From positions 1 through 64,000 of the forward strand of contig DASWED010000117.1 of the NCBI GenBank assembly GCA_036394995.1: a stretch of DNA of 64,000 nucleotides, read 5' to 3'. Under the pieces are notes generated by a model. The model worked only from the letters and a program-made list of their open reading frames with translations. It was not told the DNA's origin and searched no databases. Positions 45,773-54,701 of the stretch are shown here, in pieces (positions within the stretch are counted from its first letter, which is position 1; each line of letters begins with the position of its first letter). This DNA is from DASWED01 sp036394995. Lineage in GTDB: Bacteria > Actinomycetota > UBA4738 > JACQTL01. The translations under genes and the position numbers were made by a program.

Positions 45773-46780
45773 TCAGCCGATCCAGGCGAAGTGCTGGGCT
45801 CGGATGTCGTCCACCACCCCCGGCGGCAGGAAGCTCGCCGCCAGCGAGTTCCGGACGGCCGCGGCGAAGTCCTCGTCGTCGAACCGGAGCTCGGTGCGGG
45901 CGGCCTCGTACTCGTGGGTGAGGTCGATGCCCATGAGGCCGGGGTCGTCGGTGTTCAACGTGACCCGGAGGCCCTCGTGGAGGAGGCGCCGGGCCGGGTG
46001 GTCGGCCACCCGGTCCACGCCGCGGGTCAGCCAGTTCGAGGTCGGGCACATCTCGAGGGTCACGCCCCGCTCCCGGGCCAGGGCCACGACCGCGGGATCG
46101 CGGGCAACCGACAGCCCATGGCCCAGCCGCTCCGCCCCGATCACGATCGCCTCCCGAGGATAGGGCGGCGGGCCCGATTCTCCGTAGTGCAGCGTCACGT
46201 GCATCCCCGCGTCCAGCACGCGCCGGACATGGACCGCGTAGTTCCCCGGCGGGAACCCCAGCTCGGGCCCCGCGATGTCGAACCCCACGACCTCCTCGCG
46301 GTGCCGGAGCGCGAACTCCACCGTCCGGTCGGCCGACTCCGGCCCCAGGTCGCGGCTGAAGATGATCACGAGGCCCACGGCGACGTCGCGCCCCGCGCCC
46401 ACCGCCTCGTCGACCCCCGCCCGCACCGCCTCCAGCGCCCCGTCCCAGCTCAGTCCGGCGGGAGAGCACATGAAGTCGGGGGAGCACCGCAGCTCCGCCA
46501 GCCGCACGTTCTCCGCCGCGAGGTCCTCCACCGCCTCCCGCGCGATCCGGCGCACAGCTCCGAGATCGGTGAACGACCGTTGGGCGAACCCGAACGCCGC
46601 CAGCGCGGTCTCCAGGCTGTCCACCGGCTCCGTGATGAGGGCGTGCGGCGCGAGATCGTCCTCGGTCCACGCCGGGAGGTCCATCCCGGCCGCCCGATGG
46701 AGGTCGATGATCGTCGACAGGCGAACGGAGCCCTCGAGATGCCGGTGCAGGTCGACCTTGGGCATCGCCCTGAGATCCAT
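45773..46780 (-). CDS. add: Adenosine deaminase
   Basis: A 335-residue amidohydrolase that deaminates adenosine to inosine in purine salvage. Metal-binding DLHRHLEGS is at residues 9-17 (the HxH pair). HYGES supplies the catalytic Glu, GHGLSV a zinc His neighbour and TLNTDDPGLMG the catalytic Asp. The substrate region FSRDLGPES replaces the more usual FxRxL stretch, so a related adenine or aminodeoxyfutalosine-like substrate cannot be excluded. ATG 46780 matches the family start; the extra 19 residues to 46837 are rejected. It is divergent from fabI. Confidence 0.93.
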   Translation of the reverse strand: MDLRAMPKVDLHRHLEGSVRLSTIIDLHRAAGMDLPAWTEDDLAPHALITEPVDSLETALAAFGFAQRSFTDLGAVRRIAREAVEDLAAENVRLAELRCSPDFMCSPAGLSWDGALEAVRAGVDEAVGAGRDVAVGLVIIFSRDLGPESADRTVEFALRHREEVVGFDIAGPELGFPPGNYAVHVRRVLDAGMHVTLHYGESGPPPYPREAIVIGAERLGHGLSVARDPAVVALARERGVTLEMCPTSNWLTRGVDRVADHPARRLLHEGLRVTLNTDDPGLMGIDLTHEYEAARTELRFDDEDFAAAVRNSLAASFLPPGVVDDIRAQHFAWIG

Positions 46781-46868
46781 GGCCCCGGATTCAACCCCAC
46801 GGGTCCATTGGCCCGCTCCTTCGGCGATCGGGTGCAACCCCTAGGATCCTCCCGGAGTCGAACGACTG

Positions 46869-47705
46869 ATGATGCTCGAAGGGAAGCGACTGCTGCTCAC
46901 GGGGGTCCTCACCCCCCAGAGCATCGCGTTCGCCGTGGCCGAGGTGGCCCAGCGGGAGGGCGCTGAGATCGTCCTCACCGGGTTCGGCAAGAGCATGGGG
47001 CTCACCGAGCGGAGCGCCCGCCGCCTGCCGAAGCCGGTGGACGTCCTGGAGCTCGACGCGAACGACGACGCCCACGTGGAACGCCTCCGCGACGATCTCC
47101 AGCAGCGCTGGGGCAGGCTCGACGGGTTCCTGCACGCCATCGCGTTCGCGCCCCAGGACGCGCTGGGCGGGAACTTCCTCCACACCCCCCGGGAGAGCGC
47201 GGAGGTGGCGTTCCGAACCAGCGCGTTCTCGCTGAAGGCCCTGGCCGCGGGGCTCCTGCCGCTGATGCGCGAGGGCGGCGGTTCGATCGTGAGCATGGAC
47301 TTCGACGCCACGGTGGCGTGGCCCATCTACGACTGGATGGGGGTGTCGAAGGCCGCCCTGGAGTCGGTGACCCGTTACCTGGCCCGGGACCTCGGGCCCC
47401 ACGGCATCCGGGTGAACTGCGTCTCCGCGGGGCCGCTGCGGACCATGGCGGCGAAGAGCATCCCCGGGTTCGACCTCCTGGCCCGGGCGTGGTCGCGCCG
47501 CGCCCCCCTGCCGTGGGACACCGCCGATCCGGAACCGGTGGCCCGGGCGGTGGCGTTCCTGCTGTCGGACTGGGGCGCCGGGATCACCGGGGAGATCGTC
47601 CACGTGGACGGGGGATACCACGCCATGGGATCGGACCTCGTCTCGGGCGACGACCGGCCGCCGGAACCCGGTCCCCAGGAGCCCCCCACGCCGCCCGAGG
47701 GCTGA
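46869..47705 (+). CDS. fabI: Enoyl-[acyl-carrier-protein] reductase (FabI/InhA type)
   Basis: A 278-residue NADH-dependent enoyl reductase of fatty-acid elongation. It begins LEGKRLLLTGVLTPQSIAFAVA, the divergent SDR cofactor loop shared by InhA and FabI. The active site is YDWMGVSKAAL, with Tyr and Lys separated by six residues as in InhA. The C-terminus extends about 25 residues past the family (a Pro-rich tail PPEPGPQEPPTPPEG). In actinobacteria it may serve type II synthesis. ATG 46869 and 46872 are both possible starts. It is not clustered with other fab genes. Confidence 0.95.
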   Translation: MMLEGKRLLLTGVLTPQSIAFAVAEVAQREGAEIVLTGFGKSMGLTERSARRLPKPVDVLELDANDDAHVERLRDDLQQRWGRLDGFLHAIAFAPQDALGGNFLHTPRESAEVAFRTSAFSLKALAAGLLPLMREGGGSIVSMDFDATVAWPIYDWMGVSKAALESVTRYLARDLGPHGIRVNCVSAGPLRTMAAKSIPGFDLLARAWSRRAPLPWDTADPEPVARAVAFLLSDWGAGITGEIVHVDGGYHAMGSDLVSGDDRPPEPGPQEPPTPPEG

Positions 47706-47711
47706 CCGGCC

Positions 47712-48122
47712 TCAGGCCGGCTCGGCCGCGGAGATCTGTCCGTCGGCGCCGCCGACCTCGAACCACACGAGCGTCCCCGGTCCCCCGTCCTCCACCCCCC
47801 ACCGGCTGGCCACCTGCTCCACCAGGTACAGGCCCCACCCAGAGATCTGGTGGATCGAGGGCGTCCGGATGTGCGCGGGCTCGAAGCTCGGGCCGGGGTC
47901 GCTGACCTCCACTCGCACGTGCTCGCCGGACCGGCTGACAACCATCCGTACCCACCCATCGGGTCCCTGCCCAGTGTGACGGACGCTGTTCGTCACCAGC
48001 TCGCTCACCAGCAGGAGGGTGTCGTCGAGGATGGCCCGCGAGAGCGTGCCCTCCAGGCCGTCCAGCGCATGGCGGGCCCGGGCCGGGGCGTCGGTGTCGC
48101 TTCGGAGGTGGAGGTCGATCAC
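47712..48122 (-). CDS. RsbW-like anti-sigma regulatory kinase (HATPase_c)
   Basis: A 136-residue GHKL-fold serine kinase. The N-box is LLVSELVTNSVRHTG, the G1 box DPGPSFEP and the G2 region SGWGLYLVEQVASRWG. Kinases of this type phosphorylate a STAS antagonist and sequester a sigma factor or other target. GTG 48122 overlaps the stop of the STAS gene by 4 nt (GTGA), so it is the third gene of a phosphatase-STAS-kinase operon. No alternative sigma factor gene adjoins it; the target must be encoded elsewhere. Confidence 0.92.
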   Translation of the reverse strand: MIDLHLRSDTDAPARARHALDGLEGTLSRAILDDTLLLVSELVTNSVRHTGQGPDGWVRMVVSRSGEHVRVEVSDPGPSFEPAHIRTPSIHQISGWGLYLVEQVASRWGVEDGGPGTLVWFEVGGADGQISAAEPA

Positions 48123-48490
48123 GGCGAGGGGTCGGTCTCCCGCTCCCCCTCCGATGCCTGCTGCCCGTCCTCGGGCGGGTCGACGAACGTGATGCGCCGG
48201 TCGAGCAGCGCGATCCGGAACACCCGGTGCACCGGCGGCGGCCCGGGGATGACCTCCACCCGGCGATCCTCCTTCCGGGCCCGGCCGTCGGCGGAGAGCA
48301 CCACTCGCAAGCCCGTGGAATCGAGGAACGTCACGCCCCGGAGGTCGATCGTGATGAGGGCCGGGCGGTCCCGCTCCGCCTCCGCGAGCTCCCGCTCGAC
48401 GGTCGGTGCCGTGGACAGGTCGAGCTCCCCGGACAGGACCAGGGTCACCCCGTCATCCTCGGACCGGACGTCGACCGACAGGGTCTTCAC
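48119..48490 (-). CDS. STAS-domain anti-anti-sigma factor (RsbV/SpoIIAA-like)
   Basis: A 123-residue antagonist. The STAS fold runs TLVLSGELDLSTAPTVERELAEA then IDLRGVTFLDSTGLRVVL. The conserved Ser in FLDSTG is the expected phosphorylation site. The last ~25 residues are an acidic tail. In the family model the unphosphorylated form binds the RsbW-like kinase and frees its client. Four-base GTGA overlaps on both sides tie it to the SpoIIE-type phosphatase upstream and the kinase downstream. Confidence 0.93.
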   Translation of the reverse strand: MKTLSVDVRSEDDGVTLVLSGELDLSTAPTVERELAEAERDRPALITIDLRGVTFLDSTGLRVVLSADGRARKEDRRVEVIPGPPPVHRVFRIALLDRRITFVDPPEDGQQASEGERETDPSP

Positions 48491-51400
48491 GGCTGCACTC
48501 GCAGGATCACGAACGCCACGTCGTCACGGCGGGCTCCTTTCCTCGGGGACAGCACTTCCCGTTCGATGCGGTCGGCGATCTCCGCTGCGGAGATGCCGGC
48601 GCACCCCGCCAGGACCTCCGACAGCCGGCGCTCGCCGGTTCCCTCCTCGAACCCCGGCGAGTCGGTGACGCCGTCCGTGTACACCACCATGGCGTCACCG
48701 GGACCGAGGTCCACCGTGTCGTCGGAGAGCTCCGGGTCCGGGAACAGGCCGAGGAGCGTGCCGGGCTTGCCCGCGGTCTCCATGGCCCCGGAGGACCGGA
48801 GGACCCGGGGAAGGGGATGGCCGCCGCACGACACGGTGAGCCGGACGAAGTTGGCTCCGGGTCGGATCCGCGTGTAGGCCACCGTGAGGAACCGCCCGTC
48901 CACTGTCTGCTGCATCACGGCCTCGTTCATGGTCTCCAGGATCCGGCTGGGCCGGCGCTCGCGCATCGCGGCGGCGCGGAGCGTGTACCGGGCCAGGCCC
49001 ATGATGGCGGCCGCGTCGGGCCCCTTCCCGCACACGTCTCCCAGGGCCAGGCCCCACGCGCCGTCGCCGGTGTCGAACACGTCGTAGAAGTCCCCCCCGA
49101 CCTCGTTCCCGGCCCCCGCGGGGAGGTACCGGGCGGCGAGCTCGATCCCGGGGATGTCGGGGAGGTCGGGGGGCAGGAGGCTCTGCTGGAGGGTCTTCGC
49201 GATGTGGTCGCGCTCCCGGTACACCAGCGCGTTCTCCACGGACTGGGCCACCCGGCGGGCCAGGTCCTGGGCCAGGGCCAGGTCCGCCGGCCCGTAGGCC
49301 CGCCCCGACTCCGCCCACACGAACGTGATGGCGCCCAGGACCCGTCCGCGCGACTTCAGGGGCACGATCATCACGGAGCGGAATTGGAGGTCCCGGACCA
49401 GCTGGCGGATCTCCGGATCCTCCACCGCGTCGATCAGGTCGTCGGGGATCTCCGGCCACATCTCGGGCTGCCCGGTCCGGATGACGTTCGGCACGCCGGT
49501 CGGGGCGTCGGGGTCCGGCGGGAACCGGCGCCGGAGGTCCCTGGCCAGCTGGACCTTCGACGGGTCCACGTGGGCCACGGCCACCAGCGTGATCGTCCCG
49601 TCATCCATCAAGTCCACGCTGCACCAGTCCGCCAGCCGGGGGACGGTGAGGCTGGTGAGCTCGGAGAGCGTCTTCCGGTAGTCGAGCGACTTCGACAGGA
49701 TCTCGCTGGCCTCGGCCAGGAACGCCAGGCGGTCGTTGGCCCGCTCGGCCTCGGCTCGGGCGGTGAGCTCCGCCTGGTACAGGCGGGAGCGCTCCAGGGC
49801 CTGGGCGCACTGGCGGGCCAGGGCCATGAGGAACGACCGGTCCTCGGGCGTGAACTCCCGGGGGTGGTGGAACGACAGCGCCATGCCACCCACGGCGCGG
49901 CCCTCCACGACGAGGGGGACCGCCGACAGGGCCTCGTTCTCGGCGGGGGCCTTGGGCAGGTCGGGGTACGCGGCGTCGAGCTCCTGCCTGGAACGAACGA
50001 ACACCGGCTCGGCCGTTCGAACCGCGTCGGACAGGGGCGTCCTGAGCTCCAGGGGCCATCGCCGCCAGGACTCGGAGACCTCCTGCCGGTAGCCGAGCGA
50101 GCGCAGGACCTGGAGCTCGCCGACCTCCGGGACCACCCGGGCCACCAGCCCGGCCGCGGCGCCCATCGCGGCGACGCAGCGGTCCACCACGATCTCCGCG
50201 ACCTCCTCGGGCCCCAGGGCCTCGGACAGCGCCGCCGTCACCGCCTGGAGCAGGGCGGTGCGCTGGGCGGCCCGCTCGGTGGCCCGGCGCGCGTCGAGCT
50301 CGGCCTCGTAGAGATGGGCGTTGTCCACGGCCAGCGCGGCGTGGCGGGCCAGCTCCATGGCCAGGTCGAGGTCCTCCCGCCCGAACCGGCGCCCCGATCG
50401 GGCGTTGAAGAAGGAGATGGCCCCGATCGTCCGGCCGCGGGCGTTGAGCGGCACGCACATCCACGACACGATGCCGAGGGGGGACGTCAGCCGCAGGGCG
50501 GTCTCCGGGTCCGCCGAGTCCGACGACACGAGCTCGGCGTCGGCCTCCGCGTAGAGCACTGGGAGCCCCGTTCGGAGGACCTTCGGTACGCCGACGTCCG
50601 CGTCGGGGTTGAGACGGACGCCCTGCTGCAGCTCCTGGACCACCGGGGCCCCGTCAGGGTCGTCGTGGGCCAGCGCAAGCCGCACCATGTCGCCGGTCTC
50701 GGTGAGCCGGTACACCACGCACCAGTCGGCCATCTCCGGGACGGCCAGCGTGGCCAGCCGGGACAGCGTGGCCTCGTAGTCGAGCGACGATGACAGGACC
50801 GTGCTGGCTTCGGCCAGGAAGCGCAGCCGTTCGCGGGCGCGTTCCGCCTCCGCCCGGGCGGCCTGCTCGCTGGTCAGCAGGGCGGCCCGCCGCTCCTCCT
50901 CCCGGCGCCGCTCGAGGGCCATGGCCAGCACGTTGGCCACGGCCCGGAGGAAGAACACGTCGTCATCGGGGAACACCCTGGCCTCGGTGGAGAACGCCGC
51001 CAGCACGCCCCACTGGCGCTCCTGGCCCCGGATGAGGACGCTGATGCCGCTCACCAGTTGGTGTTCGAGCAGCATCCCGGCTGCGGAGAACCGGGTCTCG
51101 AGGGGAAGGTCCCGCATCACCACCGGGCCGTCGGTGGCCTCGGTGTACCCGAGGAGCGAGTTCGGCCCCGCGTCGACCTCCGAGCCGACCACGCCGTCGC
51201 GCCATCCCTTCCCCGACCGGATCACGGCCCGTCCCCCCTCGAGGAGCTGGAACAGGACGCAGTGGCCGAGCTCCAGGGTCCGGGTCACCATGGTGACCGC
51301 CCTGTCCATGAGTAGGGGAACGTCGAGGTCCGTGAGGGCCATGCGGCCCAGGTCGGCCACCGTCTCCTGCTGCCGGGCCCGGGCCCGGAGCTGGAACTCC

Positions 51401-53076
51401 CGCTGCTTGCGTTCGGTGATGTCCGCCATCACGCCCTGCCACAGGGGCGGTCCGCCCCCCTCCGACTTGGTCACGACGGCCTCGTCGCGGACCCAGATCT
51501 CCCGGCCGTCGCGGGCGAGGAGCCGGTACTCCGACCGATAGGGCTGCTGGGAACGGTCGGCCTCGAGGTCCTTGGCCACCTCGCGCTCCCGATCATCCGG
51601 ATGGAGCATCCGCTCCCACAGATGGGGGTCGGCCTTCCACTCCTCGGGCGTGTAGCCGGTGAGGGCCTCGATCTGGGGGCTGATGTAGAGGCACCGGCTG
51701 GGGACGTCGAGGGTGTCGGTGTAGGAGACCACCGGCGTGGTCTCGACCAGCGACCGGTAGCGCTGCTCGGCCTCCCGGAGCTGTTCCTCCGCCGCCGCGC
51801 GTTCGGTGATGTCCCGGATGAACGCGGTGAAGCCGGGTCGGCCGTCGACGTCGGTGCGGGTAATGGATAGCTCCGCCGGGAACGTCGACCCGTCGGCGCG
51901 CATGCCCTCCAGCTCGATCCGCCGCCCCAGGATCGACGAGCGCCCGGTCTCGAGGTATCGGGCCAGGTCGGCCCGCTGCCGGTCCCGGAGGTGCGGGGGG
52001 ACCAGCATGTCCACCATCCGGCTGCCCACCGCGTCCCGCCGCCGGTAGCCGAACGTGGCCTCGGCGGCCGGGTTGAACTCCCGGATCACGCCGTCGCCGT
52101 CCATCACCACGACGGCGTCCAGCGACGCGGTGGCCATGGCGGCCTTCCGCGCCTCGCTGGCCCGGAGCGCGGCCTGGGCCTCGGTGCGCTCCATGAACTG
52201 GCCCACCTGGCTGCCGATCGCGCTCGTCATCTGGAGGAGGTCCTCGTCCGGGGCCTCGACCCGACCGGACAGGAACTCCACCACGCCCAGCACGTGCCCC
52301 CGCAAGACGACGGGGAACCCGAACGCCCCGTGCAGCCCCACCGCCCGGGCCACGGGCGCGCGGGGGAGGGTGCCGTGGGTGGCGAAGTCCGGGAGCCACA
52401 GCGCCGTCTTCGACTCCCATACGCGCCCGGGGAGCCCGGCTCCCGGCTCGAACGCGATGTCGCGGGATCGTTCGACGAACGACTCGACGTCGGCGGCGGG
52501 GTCGTGCCAGGCCTCCACCATCCGCAGGCTGGAGGTCGGGGGGTCGATCGTCCACATCAGGCCGACCTCCCACCCCAGGACCTCGCACACCTCGCGCAGG
52601 ATCCGGGGCGCGGCATCCTCCAGGGTCGCGGACTCGGCCAGGATCCGGGCCACCGCGTACTGCGCGGCGAGCCTGCGTTCGCCGCGCTTGCGCTCGGTGA
52701 TGTCCACGGAGACGACGACCGCCCCCGCCGCGGAGCCCGCGTCTTCGGACAGGCCGGACAGGGTCACGAAGGCGGGAAACGTCGTGCCGTCCTTGCGACC
52801 GGCCAGGATCTCCCCCCGCCAGGGCCGCCCCCCCCGGAGCGGAGCCAGGAGGATGTCGGGTCCGGTCTCCAGGCCGGAGACGAGCATCACCTGTTCGACG
52901 CTCCGGCCCGTGGCCTCCTGCCGGGTCCAGCCGAACAGGGCCTCGGCCTCGCGGTTCCAGTGGGTGACGACGCCGGCCGGATCGGTGGCCACGACAGCTG
53001 CCGGCACCTGGTCGAGCAGGCGCTGTTCGACGGTCCCCGAGGCTCCGGGGCGCTCGAGTTGGACGGGGTCGGCCAT
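48487..53076 (-). CDS. Multi-sensor SpoIIE-type serine phosphatase (PAS/GAF/PP2C, RsbU-like)
   Basis: A 1529-residue soluble protein. In order: PAS1 ~15-130 (TDPAGVVTHWNREAEALFGW), GAF1 ~140-310, PAS2 ~325-440 (NPAAEATFGYRRRDAVG), PAS3 ~455-570, then about four GAF domains between ~585 and ~1310, and a SpoIIE PP2C domain ~1325-1525 (AGNEVGGDFYDVFDTGDG, LGDVCGKGPDAAAIM, YTDGVTDSPG). The Asp residues in GGDFYD, GDVCGKG and YTDGV are the metal ligands. It should dephosphorylate the STAS protein encoded next, in response to ligands or light/redox sensed by the PAS/GAF array. ATG 53076 is the start; the frame upstream is antisense to selD. Confidence 0.93.
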   Translation of the reverse strand: MADPVQLERPGASGTVEQRLLDQVPAAVVATDPAGVVTHWNREAEALFGWTRQEATGRSVEQVMLVSGLETGPDILLAPLRGGRPWRGEILAGRKDGTTFPAFVTLSGLSEDAGSAAGAVVVSVDITERKRGERRLAAQYAVARILAESATLEDAAPRILREVCEVLGWEVGLMWTIDPPTSSLRMVEAWHDPAADVESFVERSRDIAFEPGAGLPGRVWESKTALWLPDFATHGTLPRAPVARAVGLHGAFGFPVVLRGHVLGVVEFLSGRVEAPDEDLLQMTSAIGSQVGQFMERTEAQAALRASEARKAAMATASLDAVVVMDGDGVIREFNPAAEATFGYRRRDAVGSRMVDMLVPPHLRDRQRADLARYLETGRSSILGRRIELEGMRADGSTFPAELSITRTDVDGRPGFTAFIRDITERAAAEEQLREAEQRYRSLVETTPVVSYTDTLDVPSRCLYISPQIEALTGYTPEEWKADPHLWERMLHPDDREREVAKDLEADRSQQPYRSEYRLLARDGREIWVRDEAVVTKSEGGGPPLWQGVMADITERKQREFQLRARARQQETVADLGRMALTDLDVPLLMDRAVTMVTRTLELGHCVLFQLLEGGRAVIRSGKGWRDGVVGSEVDAGPNSLLGYTEATDGPVVMRDLPLETRFSAAGMLLEHQLVSGISVLIRGQERQWGVLAAFSTEARVFPDDDVFFLRAVANVLAMALERRREEERRAALLTSEQAARAEAERARERLRFLAEASTVLSSSLDYEATLSRLATLAVPEMADWCVVYRLTETGDMVRLALAHDDPDGAPVVQELQQGVRLNPDADVGVPKVLRTGLPVLYAEADAELVSSDSADPETALRLTSPLGIVSWMCVPLNARGRTIGAISFFNARSGRRFGREDLDLAMELARHAALAVDNAHLYEAELDARRATERAAQRTALLQAVTAALSEALGPEEVAEIVVDRCVAAMGAAAGLVARVVPEVGELQVLRSLGYRQEVSESWRRWPLELRTPLSDAVRTAEPVFVRSRQELDAAYPDLPKAPAENEALSAVPLVVEGRAVGGMALSFHHPREFTPEDRSFLMALARQCAQALERSRLYQAELTARAEAERANDRLAFLAEASEILSKSLDYRKTLSELTSLTVPRLADWCSVDLMDDGTITLVAVAHVDPSKVQLARDLRRRFPPDPDAPTGVPNVIRTGQPEMWPEIPDDLIDAVEDPEIRQLVRDLQFRSVMIVPLKSRGRVLGAITFVWAESGRAYGPADLALAQDLARRVAQSVENALVYRERDHIAKTLQQSLLPPDLPDIPGIELAARYLPAGAGNEVGGDFYDVFDTGDGAWGLALGDVCGKGPDAAAIMGLARYTLRAAAMRERRPSRILETMNEAVMQQTVDGRFLTVAYTRIRPGANFVRLTVSCGGHPLPRVLRSSGAMETAGKPGTLLGLFPDPELSDDTVDLGPGDAMVVYTDGVTDSPGFEEGTGERRLSEVLAGCAGISAAEIADRIEREVLSPRKGARRDDVAFVILRVQP

Positions 53077-53139
53077 CGCTGGGCAACCAGCATAGCCGCG
53101 GTGATTCGTCCGGGGAACCGCCAAGAGGTCACTGGGGGA

Positions 53140-53166
53140 CCTCCCCCGTTCGGGGAGGCGTATCCT
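53140..53166 (+). promoter_or_regulatory. selD promoter -10 and adjacent inverted repeat
   Basis: TATCCT (53161-53166) lies 6 nt before GTG 53173, consistent with a leaderless message. Immediately upstream, CCTCCCC (53140-53146) and GGGGAGG (53152-53158) form a 7-bp inverted repeat around CGTTC that could be an operator. No clear -35 is seen. Confidence 0.5.
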
Positions 53167-53172
53167 CCGGCT

Positions 53173-54222
53173 GTGGCGGAGACGGTGAGACTCTCGAAGT
53201 ACAGCCACGGCGCCGGTTGAGCGTGCAAGCTCGGTCCTTCTGACCTGGCCCAGGTGCTGGGCCGACTCGGGACCCCGGCCATGCCGGAGGAGGTGCTGGT
53301 CTCCGCGGAGACCGGCGACGACGCGGCCGTGTACCGCCTGCCCGACGGGCAGGCCCTGGTGCAGACGGTCGACTTCTTCACGCCCATCGTGGACGACGCC
53401 TACGACTGGGGGCGGATCGCCGCGGCGAACGCGTTCAGCGACGTGTACGCGATGGGGGCGCGACCCATCATCGCGCTCAACATCGCCGCGTGGCCCGTGG
53501 ACGAGCTCCCCCTCGAGATGCTGTCCCGGGTGCTGGAGGGCGGGGCGGCGGTGGCCGCCCAGGCCGGGGCCGCCGTGCTCGGGGGCCACACCATCACCGA
53601 CCCCGAGCCCAAGTATGGGATGGCCGTGACGGGTCTCGTGCCCGTCCCCCAGATCGTGCGCAACTCCACCGCGAAGCCGGGGGGTGAGCTGTTCCTGACC
53701 AAACCCCTCGGGACCGGGATCATCTCGACCGCGATCAAGCGGCGGAAGGCCACCGAGGAGCAGGTCCTCCTGGCCGTGGACGTCATGACCGAGCTGAACG
53801 CCCTGGCCGCCGAGGCCATGCGGGAGGCCGGGGTCGACGCCGCCACCGACGTGACCGGCTTCGGCCTGCTGGGACACCTCCGGGGGATGCTCGCGGCATC
53901 GGGCTGCGGGGCCACCCTGGACGCCGGCGGCATCGAGCTCCTGCCCGGCGTGCTCGACCTGGCCCGGGACGGGGTGGTCCCGGACGGGACGAAGCGCAAC
54001 CACGAGTTCCTGGCCCAGTTCGTGACGTGGGGGGAGCTCCCCCGCGCCGAACAGATGGTCCTGGCCGACGCCCAGACCTCCGGCGGCCTGCTGCTGGCCA
54101 CCCGGGACCCGGCCAGGCTCCACGACGCGGCCGCCGCCCGGGGGGTCTCGCTGCAGCGGGTGGGGGCGATCGAGGCCGGCCACCCCGGGCGGATCTCGGT
54201 GACGGGCCGCCTGAGAGCCTGA
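53173..54222 (+). CDS. selD: Selenophosphate synthetase, a selenocysteine-containing protein with in-frame TGA
   Basis: SelD makes selenophosphate from selenide and ATP, the donor for selenocysteine and selenouridine. Read from GTG 53173 the protein starts MAETVRLSKYSHGAG, meets TGA at 53218-53220 and continues ACKLGPSDLAQVLGRLG in the same frame to 54222. YSHGAG-(C/U)-xCK is the SelD active-site signature, so the TGA falls exactly on the catalytic Cys/Sec position (residue 16), with Lys just after. Downstream blocks are normal: TGDDAAVYRL, TVDFFTPIVDD, NAFSDVYAMGA, GGHTITDPEPKYGMAVTG and ATDVTGFGLLGHL. Length is 349 residues, typical. A hairpin at 53233-53274 acts as SECIS. Without recoding, only the piece from 53254 would be annotated. 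Confidence 0.93.
53233..53274 (+). promoter_or_regulatory. Bacterial SECIS-like hairpin in selD
   Basis: Thirteen nucleotides after the TGA, GGTCC (53233-53237) pairs with GGACC (53270-53274). An upper perfect 7-bp stem GGCCCAG (53247-53253)/CTGGGCC (53257-53263) is capped by a GTG loop at 53254-53256. The loop begins 33 nt after the TGA and has G as its first base, within the usual limits for SelB-recognised bacterial SECIS elements (about 16-37 nt, G in the first two loop positions). Confidence 0.8.
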
Positions 54223-54302
54223 GCCTCGACGCCGGGGTCGGGAACAACCGCCGAATCCGATCTCGTTGATAGACTTCGACGACGGGAGGCGTACGCACGG
54301 GG

Positions 54303-54701
54303 ATGATCGAGATCGACCGCGCATTCTTCGACGAGATCGTGGCCCACTGCCAGGGCGAATACCCGAACGAGGCCTGTGGCCTGGTCGCGGGGAAGGAGGG
54401 TCGCCCGGTTCGGGTGATCCGGATGCGCAACGCCGACGCCAGCCCGGCCACGTACCGGTTCGACCCGAAGGAGCAGTTCCAGGTGTTCGAGGAACTCGAC
54501 GACGAGGGGCTCGAGGCGTTCGGGATCTTCCACTCCCACACGCACTCGGAGGCGTATCCCTCGCCCACGGACCGACGCCAGGCGTACTACCCCGAGAGCT
54601 ACTACCTGATCCTGTCGCTCCAGGACCGCTCGAAGCCGGCGCTTCGCGGGTTCCGGATCCTGGACGGCGAGGTGACCGAGGACGAAGTGAGGATCGGATG
54701 A
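54303..54701 (+). CDS. mec: JAMM/MPN+ (M67) metallopeptidase, Mec-like
   Basis: A 132-residue zinc isopeptidase. The JAMM residues are the Glu in PNEACGLVAG and HSHTHSEAYPSPTD (H-x-H-x7-S-x2-D). In M. tuberculosis, Mec (Rv1334) cleaves cysteine from the CysO-cysteine adduct in sulfide-independent cysteine synthesis. Gene order here matches that system. Because the CysO-like carrier ends Gly-Gly-Ser, this protease may also trim the precursor to a Gly-Gly end. ATG 54303 has a TAGACT box upstream. It overlaps the ThiF gene by ATGA. Confidence 0.92.
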   Translation: MIEIDRAFFDEIVAHCQGEYPNEACGLVAGKEGRPVRVIRMRNADASPATYRFDPKEQFQVFEELDDEGLEAFGIFHSHTHSEAYPSPTDRRQAYYPESYYLILSLQDRSKPALRGFRILDGEVTEDEVRIG

